Made by a program: the position numbers and the translations under genes. Below, piece by piece: positions 23,488 to 31,980 of a stretch of 64,000 bases of DNA (within the stretch, counting starts at the first letter, position 1; every line of letters starts with the position of its first letter). Location of the stretch: the NCBI RefSeq assembly GCF_030397665.1, contig NZ_JAPUBT010000006.1, positions 124,001 through 188,000 of the forward strand, read 5' to 3'. Source of the DNA: Janthinobacterium sp. SUN073 (GTDB lineage: Bacteria; Pseudomonadota; Gammaproteobacteria; Burkholderiales; Burkholderiaceae_D). The notes beneath the pieces are model-generated. The model was not told where the DNA came from and made no database searches. It worked only from the letters and a program-made list of their open reading frames with translations.

Positions 23488-25505
23488 AAGCCTGGCTGAG
23501 CGGCTTGCCGCGCGAAAAGGCCGACATGGTGCTGCTGTTGCTGGCCGCCGCCATGGTGCTGGCGCCGCACGCGCTGCATCTGCCCCCATGGTTGTCGGTA
23601 GCGACAGCCGTGCCGCTGCTGTGGCGCGCCGTCATTACCGTGCGGGGCCGGCGCCAGCCGCCGCTCGCCGTGCTGGCGCCGCTGGCCCTGCTGGGCATCG
23701 CCGGCGTGTACGCCAGCTATGGCACGCTGCTGGGACGCGATCCAGGCGTGGCCATGCTGGCCCTGCTGCTGGCCTTGAAGTCGCTGGAAATGCATGGCCG
23801 GCGCGACATCTTCGTGCTCGTCTTCCTCAGTTTCTTTTTGCTGCTGGCCAACTTTTTCCATGCGCAAGGCATCCTCGGCGCCGCCTGGATGCTGGCCACC
23901 GTCCTCGTGCTGCTGGCCGCCCTGCTCTCGGCCCAGTACGGCACGCTGCAGCCGCGTCTGGCGCAAAGGCTGGGCTTGCTGGGACGCATGCTGGCGCTGG
24001 CCATTCCCCTGGCGGCCGTACTGTTTCTTGCCGTGCCGCGCCCCGACGGTCCCCTGTGGGGCGCGCTGCACGAGGGCGCGCAGGCGCGCACAGGCTTGTC
24101 CGACAGCATGCAGCCGGGCGCCATCGCCTCGCTGGCCCTGTCAAACGAACCCGTCTTTACGGCCCGCTTTTCCACGCCGCTCCCGCCGCAAGACCAGCTG
24201 TACTGGCGCGGCGTGGTGCTGGGTGACTACGATGGCGCCACCTGGACGCGCATGGGCGCTGGCCGGCGCACGCCCGCCAGCGACAGCCGCATCGACATCG
24301 CGCTGGAAGGGCCGCCCAGCCACTACGAAGTGACCTTGCCAGCGAACGGCCAGCGGCGCATCTTCGCGCTCGACTTACCGCGCAGCATCGAACGCTTGCC
24401 TGGCAATCCATATGTCGTGTCGTCTGCGCTGGAAGTGCTGACCATACAACCCATTACTTCGACCGTGCATTACCGCGTCAGTTCCCAACCCCGTTACCGG
24501 CTGCAGGCCGGCCTGTCGCTCGCGCAACAACAGCCATGGCTGGCCTTGCCCGCTGACAGCAACCCGCGCAGCATGGCCTGGGCACGCGCACTGCGCGGCA
24601 GCGGCGCGCACGCGCTGGCGCCCGCCGACGCCATCGCCGCCGTGCTGGAGCACTTCCGCCGCGCGCCGTTCCGCTACACCCTGGAGCCGCCGCTGCTGGG
24701 CAAGCATGGCGTCGACGACTTCCTGTTTACAACACAAGCGGGCTTTTGCGAGCATTACGCGGGCAGCTTTGTCGTGCTGATGCGCGCCATGGGCATTCCC
24801 GCGCGCGTCGTCACGGGTTATCAGGGCGGCTTGCGCAACGGCACCAACAACAGTGTGAGCGTGCGCCAGTCCGACGCCCATGCCTGGAGCGAAGTATGGC
24901 TGGCCGGCCGGGGCTGGGTGCGCGTCGACCCCACCAGCGCCGTCGCGCCCTTGCGCACGGAGCGCAACCTCGATGCCGCCCTGCCAGCGGCCACGTCGCC
25001 GCTGACGGCCTGGCGCGCCCTGGCCGGCCTCGATGGCGGCACGACAGGGGCACTTGCCGCATGGCGCCAGCAATGGCAGCAGGCCGAGCACGCCTGGAGC
25101 AGCTGGGTACTCGACACCACGCCGCAACGCCAGCGCGCCATGCTCGATCGCTTGAAAAACCTGCCGTCGACGACCCTGGCACTCGCTTGCGCCGTGCTGG
25201 CCCTGCTGTCCGCCGTAGTCGGCGCACTGGTCTGGTGGCGGCAGGCGCGGCAAGGCGATCCGCTCGACGCCCTGTACCTGCAGTTTTGCCGCCAGCAGGC
25301 GCAGCGCGGCTACAGCCGTGCGCCGCATGAAGGGCCGCACGGTTATGCTGCGCGCCTGGCAGCAGGCAAGGCCACACCCGAGGCGCACGCCGCCATCGCA
25401 CAGTTTCTGGCAATCTATGCCACGATGAAGTATGGTAATGCCAACCCAGACGAACAATCCCGCGCGCGGCGCAGCTTGCGCCACCTGTTAACCCAATGCC
25501 GATGA
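23484..25505 (+). CDS. TgpA-like membrane transglutaminase (DUF3488-transglutaminase-DUF4129)
   Basis: 673 residues: about seven membrane helices in the first 190 residues, then a large periplasmic domain. The transglutaminase triad is visible: Cys422 in AGFCEHYAGSF, His in SDAHAWSEVWLAG near 465, and Asp in VRVDPTSAV near 482. A further helix lies near 560 and a cytoplasmic tail follows. TgpA of Pseudomonas aeruginosa is essential for growth, and its genes sit with MoxR and DUF58 genes as here. It overlaps the DUF58 gene by four bases and mltB by ten. Confidence 0.9.
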   Translation: MKAWLSGLPREKADMVLLLLAAAMVLAPHALHLPPWLSVATAVPLLWRAVITVRGRRQPPLAVLAPLALLGIAGVYASYGTLLGRDPGVAMLALLLALKSLEMHGRRDIFVLVFLSFFLLLANFFHAQGILGAAWMLATVLVLLAALLSAQYGTLQPRLAQRLGLLGRMLALAIPLAAVLFLAVPRPDGPLWGALHEGAQARTGLSDSMQPGAIASLALSNEPVFTARFSTPLPPQDQLYWRGVVLGDYDGATWTRMGAGRRTPASDSRIDIALEGPPSHYEVTLPANGQRRIFALDLPRSIERLPGNPYVVSSALEVLTIQPITSTVHYRVSSQPRYRLQAGLSLAQQQPWLALPADSNPRSMAWARALRGSGAHALAPADAIAAVLEHFRRAPFRYTLEPPLLGKHGVDDFLFTTQAGFCEHYAGSFVVLMRAMGIPARVVTGYQGGLRNGTNNSVSVRQSDAHAWSEVWLAGRGWVRVDPTSAVAPLRTERNLDAALPAATSPLTAWRALAGLDGGTTGALAAWRQQWQQAEHAWSSWVLDTTPQRQRAMLDRLKNLPSTTLALACAVLALLSAVVGALVWWRQARQGDPLDALYLQFCRQQAQRGYSRAPHEGPHGYAARLAAGKATPEAHAAIAQFLAIYATMKYGNANPDEQSRARRSLRHLLTQCR

Positions 25506-26659
25506 GACGCTCCTTGTTACCGATCAAAACCTCCGCCCTGTCCCTGCTCCTCTCCCTTCCCCTGTGCCTGGCGACCGCGCACGCTGGCGAAAACAGCAAC
25601 ATTTCCGCCGCTGACCGCGCCCGTGCCGTGCGCGCGGCCAAGGCGCCGCCCGCCAAGGCGACGGCTAAAAAAGCACCGGCGAAATTCGACTTCGAAGGCG
25701 AGTTTGTTGACTATGCCAACTGGAAAGAAGTACGCGCCTTCCTCGATGAGATGTCCGCCAAGCATGGCTTTGGCCGCGCCGAGCTCGATACCCTGATCGG
25801 CAAGGTGCGCTATGTCGAGTCGACCGTGCAGCTGATGAAACCGGCGCCGCCGGGCAAGCCGAAGAACTGGCAAGCGTACAGCGCCCGCTTCATCGAGCCG
25901 GTGCGTATCAATGCGGGCGTGAAATTCTGGGAAGAGAACGCGGAAGCGCTGGCGCGCGCCGAACGCGAATATGGCGTGCCGGCCGAAATCATCGTCGGCA
26001 TCATCGGCGTGGAGACCGTGTACGGCCGCAACACGGGCCGTTTCCGCGTGCTCGACGCGCTGACGACCCTGGCGTTTTCCTATCCGGAAAGCCCAACGCG
26101 CGCCGCGCGCATGGAATTTTTCAAGGGCGAACTGGAGAACGCGCTGCTGTACGCACGCAAGGATGGCATCGATCCCTTGACCCTGCTCGGCTCGTATGCG
26201 GGCGCCATCGGCCTGCCCCAGTTCATGCCCAGCAGCATCATGAAATACGCGGTGGACTTCGATGGCGATAGTCACATCGACTTGCGCAATTCCACCGCCG
26301 ACGCCATCGGCAGCGTCGCGCATTTCCTCGTCGAACACGGCTGGCGGCGCGATGACCCTGCCATCAGCACGTATCGAGTCACCGTCTCGTCCAGCCACGC
26401 CTGGGAAAAGTTCATCGGCCAGGGCTTGCAAGCCAAGTACAGGCTGGAGGAATTGCAGGAGGCCGGCGTGAGTACGGTCGCAGCCACGCCCCAGAATATG
26501 TTGTACGGCCTGATCGATCTGCAAAATGGTTCAGAAGCAACTGAGTATCACTTGGCAACCAATAACTTCTTTGCTATAACTCAGTACAACAGAAGTTATT
26601 TTTATGCCATGTCAGTGATTGACTTGGGCAAGGCCATCAGCCAAGTGCGCGCACGCTAA
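25496..26659 (+). CDS. mltB: Lytic murein transglycosylase B
   Basis: 387 residues with a signal peptide ending AHAG, a short Ala/Lys linker and the MltB catalytic domain. The domain carries the catalytic Glu in GIIGVETVYGRNTGRFRVLD, LGSYAGAIGLPQFMPSS, and FDGDSHIDL followed by DAIGSVAHFL. It cleaves peptidoglycan glycan strands with 1,6-anhydro ring formation in the periplasm. Its ATG lies within the end of the transglutaminase gene, so the cell-wall context of the whole cluster is likely. No lipobox is present, so it appears soluble. Confidence 0.92.
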   Translation: MPMRRSLLPIKTSALSLLLSLPLCLATAHAGENSNISAADRARAVRAAKAPPAKATAKKAPAKFDFEGEFVDYANWKEVRAFLDEMSAKHGFGRAELDTLIGKVRYVESTVQLMKPAPPGKPKNWQAYSARFIEPVRINAGVKFWEENAEALARAEREYGVPAEIIVGIIGVETVYGRNTGRFRVLDALTTLAFSYPESPTRAARMEFFKGELENALLYARKDGIDPLTLLGSYAGAIGLPQFMPSSIMKYAVDFDGDSHIDLRNSTADAIGSVAHFLVEHGWRRDDPAISTYRVTVSSSHAWEKFIGQGLQAKYRLEELQEAGVSTVAATPQNMLYGLIDLQNGSEATEYHLATNNFFAITQYNRSYFYAMSVIDLGKAISQVRAR

Positions 26660-27097
26660 CCGAAAGTCAGTGTAAAGTTATAATATTACTTGTAAGAAAG
26701 CGTAAGCGATGTTGAAGCGACCAGCAAACAGGTCTATGGTGGGGCCGATAACATGTGCCAGCCTCGCTCGCCAGCCTTTGTACGGCACGGAATACAGAAA
26801 TGGTTCTATACTTAACTTTTGTCAAAGTACAATTTTTGTTCTATCATGGAGCATAATAAAGAATAAATAGCTGTTGCAACATGACAACACCTATTTTATC
26901 CAAAGCAAGATTACAGAGCTTTCCGGCCTGAAATGGAATCCTGCTGTACAATTGTGTATATATCATGAAAAACTGTATCCCGGATCGTACCGTGTGTGAA
27001 TTTGTTCCTTTTAGTAAAGAATGAACATGAACGCAGCAAGAGCGAGCTCCGAGTGTTTTTTACTTTGCAGTGCAACTACAGAAGGAACATTAACATC
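26660..27097. other. AT-rich intergenic leader region without a gene
   Basis: This 438-base interval is much richer in A and T than its neighbours. I find no credible reading frame in it. It contains a good promoter (26819-26847, listed) for the gene at 27098, implying a leader of about 245 bases. The section 26840-27090 may hold further regulatory sequence, but I see no obvious riboswitch. Confidence 0.6.
26819..26847 (+). promoter_or_regulatory. Candidate sigma-70 promoter for the orphan HTH gene
   Basis: TTGTCA and TATCAT, each one base off consensus, are separated by exactly 17 bases. Transcription would start near 26854. Confidence 0.6.
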
Positions 27098-27430
27098 ATG
27101 ACAAACCAAGTCGGCATTGATATGAACAGCGATTCGGACTCCGACGATCTGCTCCAGTACAACCCAAACAGATTGCTCGATACCCTGATCGAAAACCTGC
27201 GCCTGAAAAACGACGCAGCCTTGTCCCGCGCGCTGGAAGTGGCGCCGCCGGTCATCAGCAAAATCCGTCACCACCGCCTGCCTGTCGGCGCATCGCTGCT
27301 GATCCGCATGCACGAAGTGAGCGACCTGAGCATCCGCGACCTGCGTTACCTGATGGGTGACCGTCGTAACAAATTCCGCATCAGCGACAAGCAATTCAAG
27401 CCAAAAGAAGGCGAAACGCCACAAGGCTGA
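27098..27430 (+). CDS. Small HTH-like protein, orphan regulator candidate
   Basis: 110 residues. After an acidic N-terminus (NSDSDSDDLLQYNPNRLLD) comes a helical segment, LRLKNDAALSRALEVAPPVISKI then RHHRLPVGASLLIRMHEVSD. This reads like a Cro/XRE-type helix-turn-helix in which the pair AALSRALEVAPPVISKIRH would be the DNA-recognition unit. GAAGGA lies about ten bases before the ATG. No partner gene is adjacent. DNA binding is inference; the family has, to my knowledge, no assigned role. Confidence 0.68.
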   Translation: MTNQVGIDMNSDSDSDDLLQYNPNRLLDTLIENLRLKNDAALSRALEVAPPVISKIRHHRLPVGASLLIRMHEVSDLSIRDLRYLMGDRRNKFRISDKQFKPKEGETPQG

Positions 27431-27452
27431 TCCTGCCAGTTTCGCAGGTTTT

Positions 27453-27478
27453 CCCTCCCCGCCATGGGGAGGGGGTAT
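27453..27478. terminator. Weak terminator-like hairpin between convergent genes
   Basis: CCCTCCCC / GGGGAGGG with a five-base loop, followed by a short T stretch, sits between the HTH gene and the end of cysM. Confidence 0.4.
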
Positions 27479-27518
27479 TTACAGCAGTTCTCAGGCCGTT
27501 CTGGCCGACATTAAACTA

Positions 27519-28421
27519 TCAAGCAGGAAACACGCCGGTCGAGAGATAACGGTCGCCGCGGTCGCAGACGACAAACACGATCGTTGCGTTTTCCACCGTT
27601 TGCGAGATGCGCAGCGCGATTTCGCACGCGCCGGCTGCCGAGATGCCGCAGAACAAGCCCTCTTCCGCCGCCAGGCTGCGCGCCATGCGCTCGGCCACGC
27701 CCTGGCTCACGTATTCCACCTGGTCCACGCGCGACTTGTCATAAATTTTCGGCAAGTACGCTTCCGGCCACTTGCGAATGCCGGGAATCTGCGATCCATC
27801 CTCGGGCTGGGCGCCGATAATCTGGATGGCGGGATTCTGTTCCTTCAAATAGCGCGACACGCCCATGATGGTGCCCGTCGTGCCCATGGCGCTGACGAAA
27901 TGCGTGACCTGGCCATTGGTATCGCGCCAGATTTCCGGTCCCGTGCTTTCGTAGTGGGCGCGCGAATTGTCTTCGTTGGCGAACTGGTCGAGGATGATGC
28001 CACGGCCATCCTTCTGCATCTGCTCGGCCAGGTCGCGCGCATATTCCATGCCGCCCGTCTTCGGCGTCAACAGAATGTCGGCGCCGTAGGCGGCCATGCT
28101 CTGGCGGCGCTCCACGCTGAGATTGTCTGGCATCAAGAGCAGCATCTTGTAGCCGCGCAAGGCGGCGGCCATGGCCAGCGCGATGCCCGTATTGCCGCTG
28201 GTGGCCTCGATCAGGGTATCGCCCGGCTTGATGACGCCGCGCTCTTCAGCGCGCTTGAGCATGGACATGGCGGCGCGGTCCTTCACGGAGCCGGCCGGGT
28301 TGTTGCCTTCCAGCTTGCCGAGGATGACGTTGTTGCGCGCAATCGCATCGGCGCCCGGCAAGCGCGTCAGTTGCACCAGCGGAGTATTGCCTATCGTATC
28401 TTCAAGTGTCTTGTAAGCCAT
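27519..28421 (-). CDS. cysM: Cysteine synthase B (O-acetylserine sulfhydrylase)
   Basis: 300 residues of the PLP-dependent beta family. The cofactor Lys is in NPAGSVKDRAAM near residue 43, the phosphate-binding loop is SGNTGIALA near 70, and FVSAMGTTGTIMG forms the second loop. CysM forms cysteine from O-acetylserine and sulfide or thiosulfate; the length and the VQLTRLPG and PEAYLPKIYD segments fit CysM better than CysK. It is a single gene, convergent with the HTH gene. Confidence 0.9.
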   Translation of the reverse strand: MAYKTLEDTIGNTPLVQLTRLPGADAIARNNVILGKLEGNNPAGSVKDRAAMSMLKRAEERGVIKPGDTLIEATSGNTGIALAMAAALRGYKMLLLMPDNLSVERRQSMAAYGADILLTPKTGGMEYARDLAEQMQKDGRGIILDQFANEDNSRAHYESTGPEIWRDTNGQVTHFVSAMGTTGTIMGVSRYLKEQNPAIQIIGAQPEDGSQIPGIRKWPEAYLPKIYDKSRVDQVEYVSQGVAERMARSLAAEEGLFCGISAAGACEIALRISQTVENATIVFVVCDRGDRYLSTGVFPA

Positions 28422-28669
28422 CGTGTCTGTTTGAGTAATTTCAACAAAGACCCATTCTAATATGAGATGCTGGACGGCGTATGGCTAAAAACCGCCGCCC
28501 CGCCAGGCTGCCCCTACTGCGGCCGCCCACGCGCCAGGCCGCATGGCCCCTGGCTTTGCACCATGCCAGGGCGGCCGTGCGCGGTGTGCCAGCGGGCCGC
28601 GCGCGCATGCGCTAGACTCGTGACGGTTAGTTATTTTAGTAATTTGCTTATTCAATCAATGGATCAGTC

Positions 28670-30433
28670 ATGAGCGGCAGCGCACCCGAATTCATCCCCG
28701 AAACCACGCAGGACGATCCCGTCCAGGCCAGCAACCTCGACATCCAGGGCCGCATGCACCAGATTTCCCCTGTCTTCAGCGAGGCCGAACTGCGCCGCTT
28801 GCAGCGCTATGGCAAGGTCTGCCGCTACGCGGATGGCGCCACCCTGTTCGAGGCGGGCAGCAGCAGCTTCGGCATGCTGGTCATCCTGGCAGGCCACGTC
28901 GCCGTCACGCGCCATGAGGGACTGGGCCGCACCTCGCTGATGCGCGAAATCGGCCCCGGCCACTTCATCGCCGAAGTGGCGCAACTGTCGGGCCGCCCCG
29001 CCCTCGTCAATGGCCATGCCGTGGGCGACGTGGAAGTACTCGTCATCAGCTCGGAATCGCTGCGCGCACTGATCGTGGCGGAAGCGGAAATGGGCGAGCG
29101 CATCGTGCGCGCCCTGATCCTGCGCCGCGTGGCCCTGATCGAAGTCAATTCAGGCGGCCCCGTGCTGGTGGGGCCGCGCGGCAATGGCAATCTGTTCCAC
29201 CTGCAAAGTTTTCTATCGAGCAATGGGCACCCGCACACGGTGCTGGACCCGGCCAGCGATGCGGCCGCCGCCGCGCTGGCCGAGCGCTACCAGCCCACGC
29301 CGCAGGAATGGCCCTTGGTCGTCTGTCCCGACGGCAAGGTCATGAAAAATCCCGGCAATGCGGAACTGGGGCGCTGCCTGGGCATGTTGCCTGATTTGTC
29401 CGGCGATAAGATCTTCGACGTGCTGGTAGTGGGCGCCGGCCCCGCCGGCCTGGCCACGGCCGTGTATGCGGCATCCGAAGGCTTGAGCGTGCTGGCGCTG
29501 GAACAGCGCGCCTATGGCGGCCAGGCTGGCGCCAGCGCGCGCATCGAAAACTATCTGGGCTTTCCCACCGGCATTTCCGGTCGCGCGCTGGCGGGACGCG
29601 CCTATGTGCAGGCGCAAAAGTTCGGCGTCGAGATCGCCACCCCGGCCAGCGCCGCCAATTTGCTGTGCGACAGCTGGCCCCTGCGCGTCACCCTGTGCGA
29701 CGGCACCCAGGTGCGCGCCCGCACGGTGGTGCTATCGTGCGGCGCGCGCTACCGCCGCCCCTCGCTGGCGAACCTGAAAACATATGAAGGACGGGGCGTG
29801 TATTACTGGGCCTCGCCCATCGAAGCCAAGCTGTGCAAGCAGGAAGAGATCATTTTGGTCGGCGGCGGCAACTCGGCCGGCCAGGCGGCCGTGTTTCTCT
29901 CCGGCCACGCGGCCAAAGTCCACATGGTGATCCGCGGCGAAGGGCTGGCGGCCAGCATGTCGAGCTATTTGATCGAGCGCATCGCCGCTACGCCCAACAT
30001 CACCCTGCACACGCACACGGAAATCATCGCCCTCGAAGGTGACGAGGATGGCTTGACGGGCGCCCGCTGGCGCAACAAGCAGACTGGTGAAGAGTGCGAC
30101 TGCGCCGTGCGCCGCGTGTTTCTTTTTGTGGGCGCAGATCCGAACACGGACTGGCTGCACGACTGCGCCGTGGCCGTCGACGAACAGGGTTTTATTCGCA
30201 CGGGCTTCGACGTCACGCGCGCCGAATGCCGCGCCGATGGCCACGGCCATACCGAGTATCGAGCGGACCTGCCCGAGCGCGCCGCGCTGGAAACGAGCGT
30301 GCCGGGCGTCTTCGCCATCGGCGACGTGCGCGCCGGCTCGACCAAGCGCGTGGCGGCCGCCGTCGGCGAAGGCGCGGCGGTCGTGTCGCAGATTCACGGT
30401 TTTCTGGCGCGCCTGCCCGTCAACAGTGCTTAA
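28670..30433 (+). CDS. Cyclic-nucleotide-binding thioredoxin-reductase-like flavoprotein without the CxxC
   Basis: 587 residues. Residues about 25-145 form a cNMP/Crp-type sensor domain (GATLFEAGSSSFGMLVILAG, SLMREIGPGHFIAEVAQLSG). A linker follows, then a thioredoxin-reductase-like module with the FAD motif VVGAGPAGLATA near 255 and the NADPH motif LVGGGNSAGQAAVFL near 395. Where TrxB has its redox CxxC just before the NADPH motif, this protein has WASPIEAKLCKQEE, so no disulfide is present. The C-terminus has the FAIGDVRAGSTKRVAAAVGEG signature. The fusion suggests a ligand-gated oxidoreductase; substrate and ligand are unknown. Confidence 0.85.
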   Translation: MSGSAPEFIPETTQDDPVQASNLDIQGRMHQISPVFSEAELRRLQRYGKVCRYADGATLFEAGSSSFGMLVILAGHVAVTRHEGLGRTSLMREIGPGHFIAEVAQLSGRPALVNGHAVGDVEVLVISSESLRALIVAEAEMGERIVRALILRRVALIEVNSGGPVLVGPRGNGNLFHLQSFLSSNGHPHTVLDPASDAAAAALAERYQPTPQEWPLVVCPDGKVMKNPGNAELGRCLGMLPDLSGDKIFDVLVVGAGPAGLATAVYAASEGLSVLALEQRAYGGQAGASARIENYLGFPTGISGRALAGRAYVQAQKFGVEIATPASAANLLCDSWPLRVTLCDGTQVRARTVVLSCGARYRRPSLANLKTYEGRGVYYWASPIEAKLCKQEEIILVGGGNSAGQAAVFLSGHAAKVHMVIRGEGLAASMSSYLIERIAATPNITLHTHTEIIALEGDEDGLTGARWRNKQTGEECDCAVRRVFLFVGADPNTDWLHDCAVAVDEQGFIRTGFDVTRAECRADGHGHTEYRADLPERAALETSVPGVFAIGDVRAGSTKRVAAAVGEGAAVVSQIHGFLARLPVNSA

Positions 30434-31785
30434 CGCAAGGGCATGGGGTATGTTGCCACGCTGACATTTCCGTCACGATCGATGGCCTGGACGCCAAAGA
30501 AATAGTTGTCTTTCGACAGCTTGACCTTGGCTTCGGTGACATTGCCCACGTCCTGCGCGCCCTGCCACTGGTCTGCCGTCGTGGCGCGCCAGACGATGCG
30601 GTAGCCGGCCAGGTCCGGCTCCGTGTTCGGCTGCCATACCAGTGAAGTGGCGTTTTCCAGCTGGGCCGTGCGCACCTGCACGCCGGCAGGCGCGGCCGGC
30701 GCCAGGGCCAGCGAAGCGAGCGCCGCCGCATTCACGCGCGCCACTTTCGCCACGTAGTCATAGTCGACGAATTGCGGCAAGTCGCCATACTGCACGCCGT
30801 TTTCCACGCGCACATCCTGGTGCTGGTGGGCAAAATCCTCGTGCGACTCCGTGAAACGCAGCGCCGCATACCCTTGCGCCAGAAACGGCATGTGGTCGCC
30901 GCCGCGCAGGTAGCGGTCGGCGCGCTGGATGACGTTGACCTTGAAGCCCGGCACATAGCGCTCGCCCACCTGCTTCACATGGCGCGCGAGCTGACGCGAA
31001 ATCGAGTCGTTCTCGCCACCCGTCGCCACCAGGGCGCGCACGCCATCGCTCATTTCCTTCACGGCGGGGATGCCCTCGGCAAACAGGCGCACCTGGCCAC
31101 CGTCGATGGTGCCATCGTCGGCGCGCGAACTGCCGATGATGTCGTTATTGAGCATGCCGGCGATGTTGAGCTTGTTCAACTTCGCCTGCCGCGCCCAATG
31201 GCCGGAACCCAATAGCCCCTGTTCCTCGGCCGCCACGGCCATGAAGACAAGCGTGGCGTCGAACTGGTAGCGCGCCATCGCGCACGCCATCTCGATCACG
31301 GCCGCCGTGCCCGAGGCGTCGTCGTTGGCGCCGGGCGCGTCGCCCTGCGCATCCATCACGTCCGTGGCGCGCGAATCATAGTGGCCGCTGACGACATAGA
31401 TGCGCCCGGCCGACTGCGGCTGGCTACCCGGCAGGGTCGCCACCACGTTGACGATTTCCGTCGGCCGCGCGATGCGCTTCGAGACGGGCGCCACATGGCT
31501 GTCGAACGCCACCTGCAGGCGTGCGCCCGCCTGCGCGCCGCAGCGCTCCAGCTCCTCCTTGATCCAGCGCCTGGCCGCGCCGATGCCGCGCGTGTCGGAC
31601 ACGGTATCGGACATGGTGTGGCGCGTCTGGAAGCCCACCAGCTTGCGCACGTGCGCCTCGATACGCTGCGGCGAGATGTCGGCCACCACCTGCCGTATCT
31701 GCTGCTGCGCCGCTTCGGCGCCCGGCGCCGCCGCCACACTAGCCGACAGCATGGCTGCCGTCATTGCCGTCAAAATCCGTACCAT
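30430..31785 (-). CDS. Secreted M28-family zinc peptidase with C-terminal fibronectin-III-like domain
   Basis: 451 residues from the ATG at 31785, which gives a good signal peptide (MVRILTAMTAAMLSASVAAA) and follows GGGGAT. The M28 metal ligands are visible in order: His in VSGHYDSRATD, bridging Asp in GANDDASGTA, Glu in AEEQGLLGSGH, Asp in LNNDIIGSS and His in HEDFAHQHQD. The last 90 residues (VQVRTAQLENATSLVWQPNT then AGYRIVWRAT) look like a fibronectin type III module. It probably acts as an exported aminopeptidase. Its end overlaps the flavoprotein stop by four bases. Confidence 0.88.
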   Translation of the reverse strand: MVRILTAMTAAMLSASVAAAPGAEAAQQQIRQVVADISPQRIEAHVRKLVGFQTRHTMSDTVSDTRGIGAARRWIKEELERCGAQAGARLQVAFDSHVAPVSKRIARPTEIVNVVATLPGSQPQSAGRIYVVSGHYDSRATDVMDAQGDAPGANDDASGTAAVIEMACAMARYQFDATLVFMAVAAEEQGLLGSGHWARQAKLNKLNIAGMLNNDIIGSSRADDGTIDGGQVRLFAEGIPAVKEMSDGVRALVATGGENDSISRQLARHVKQVGERYVPGFKVNVIQRADRYLRGGDHMPFLAQGYAALRFTESHEDFAHQHQDVRVENGVQYGDLPQFVDYDYVAKVARVNAAALASLALAPAAPAGVQVRTAQLENATSLVWQPNTEPDLAGYRIVWRATTADQWQGAQDVGNVTEAKVKLSKDNYFFGVQAIDRDGNVSVATYPMPLR

Positions 31786-31980
31786 GCCTGCATCCCCGAT
31801 GATTGATTGAGCTGGCCATTCTCGCATTTTTGACGGCAGGCAAGGATGTTCCAGGATGAAAATCGTGCATTATAGAAACTGCTACAATCGGCCACTTCCC
31901 GTCCCGCTCACGAAAGACACCCGCATGCGCCAGACCACCCTCCCACCCGCACGCCGCAGCTTGCGCGCGGTCCACTGACG

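Noticed and set aside
28467..28673. A 68-codon plus-strand frame with several CxxC-like motifs before the flavoprotein gene
   Set aside because: No ribosome site, atypical composition, and it overlaps the next start. It is probably chance in a GC-rich gap.
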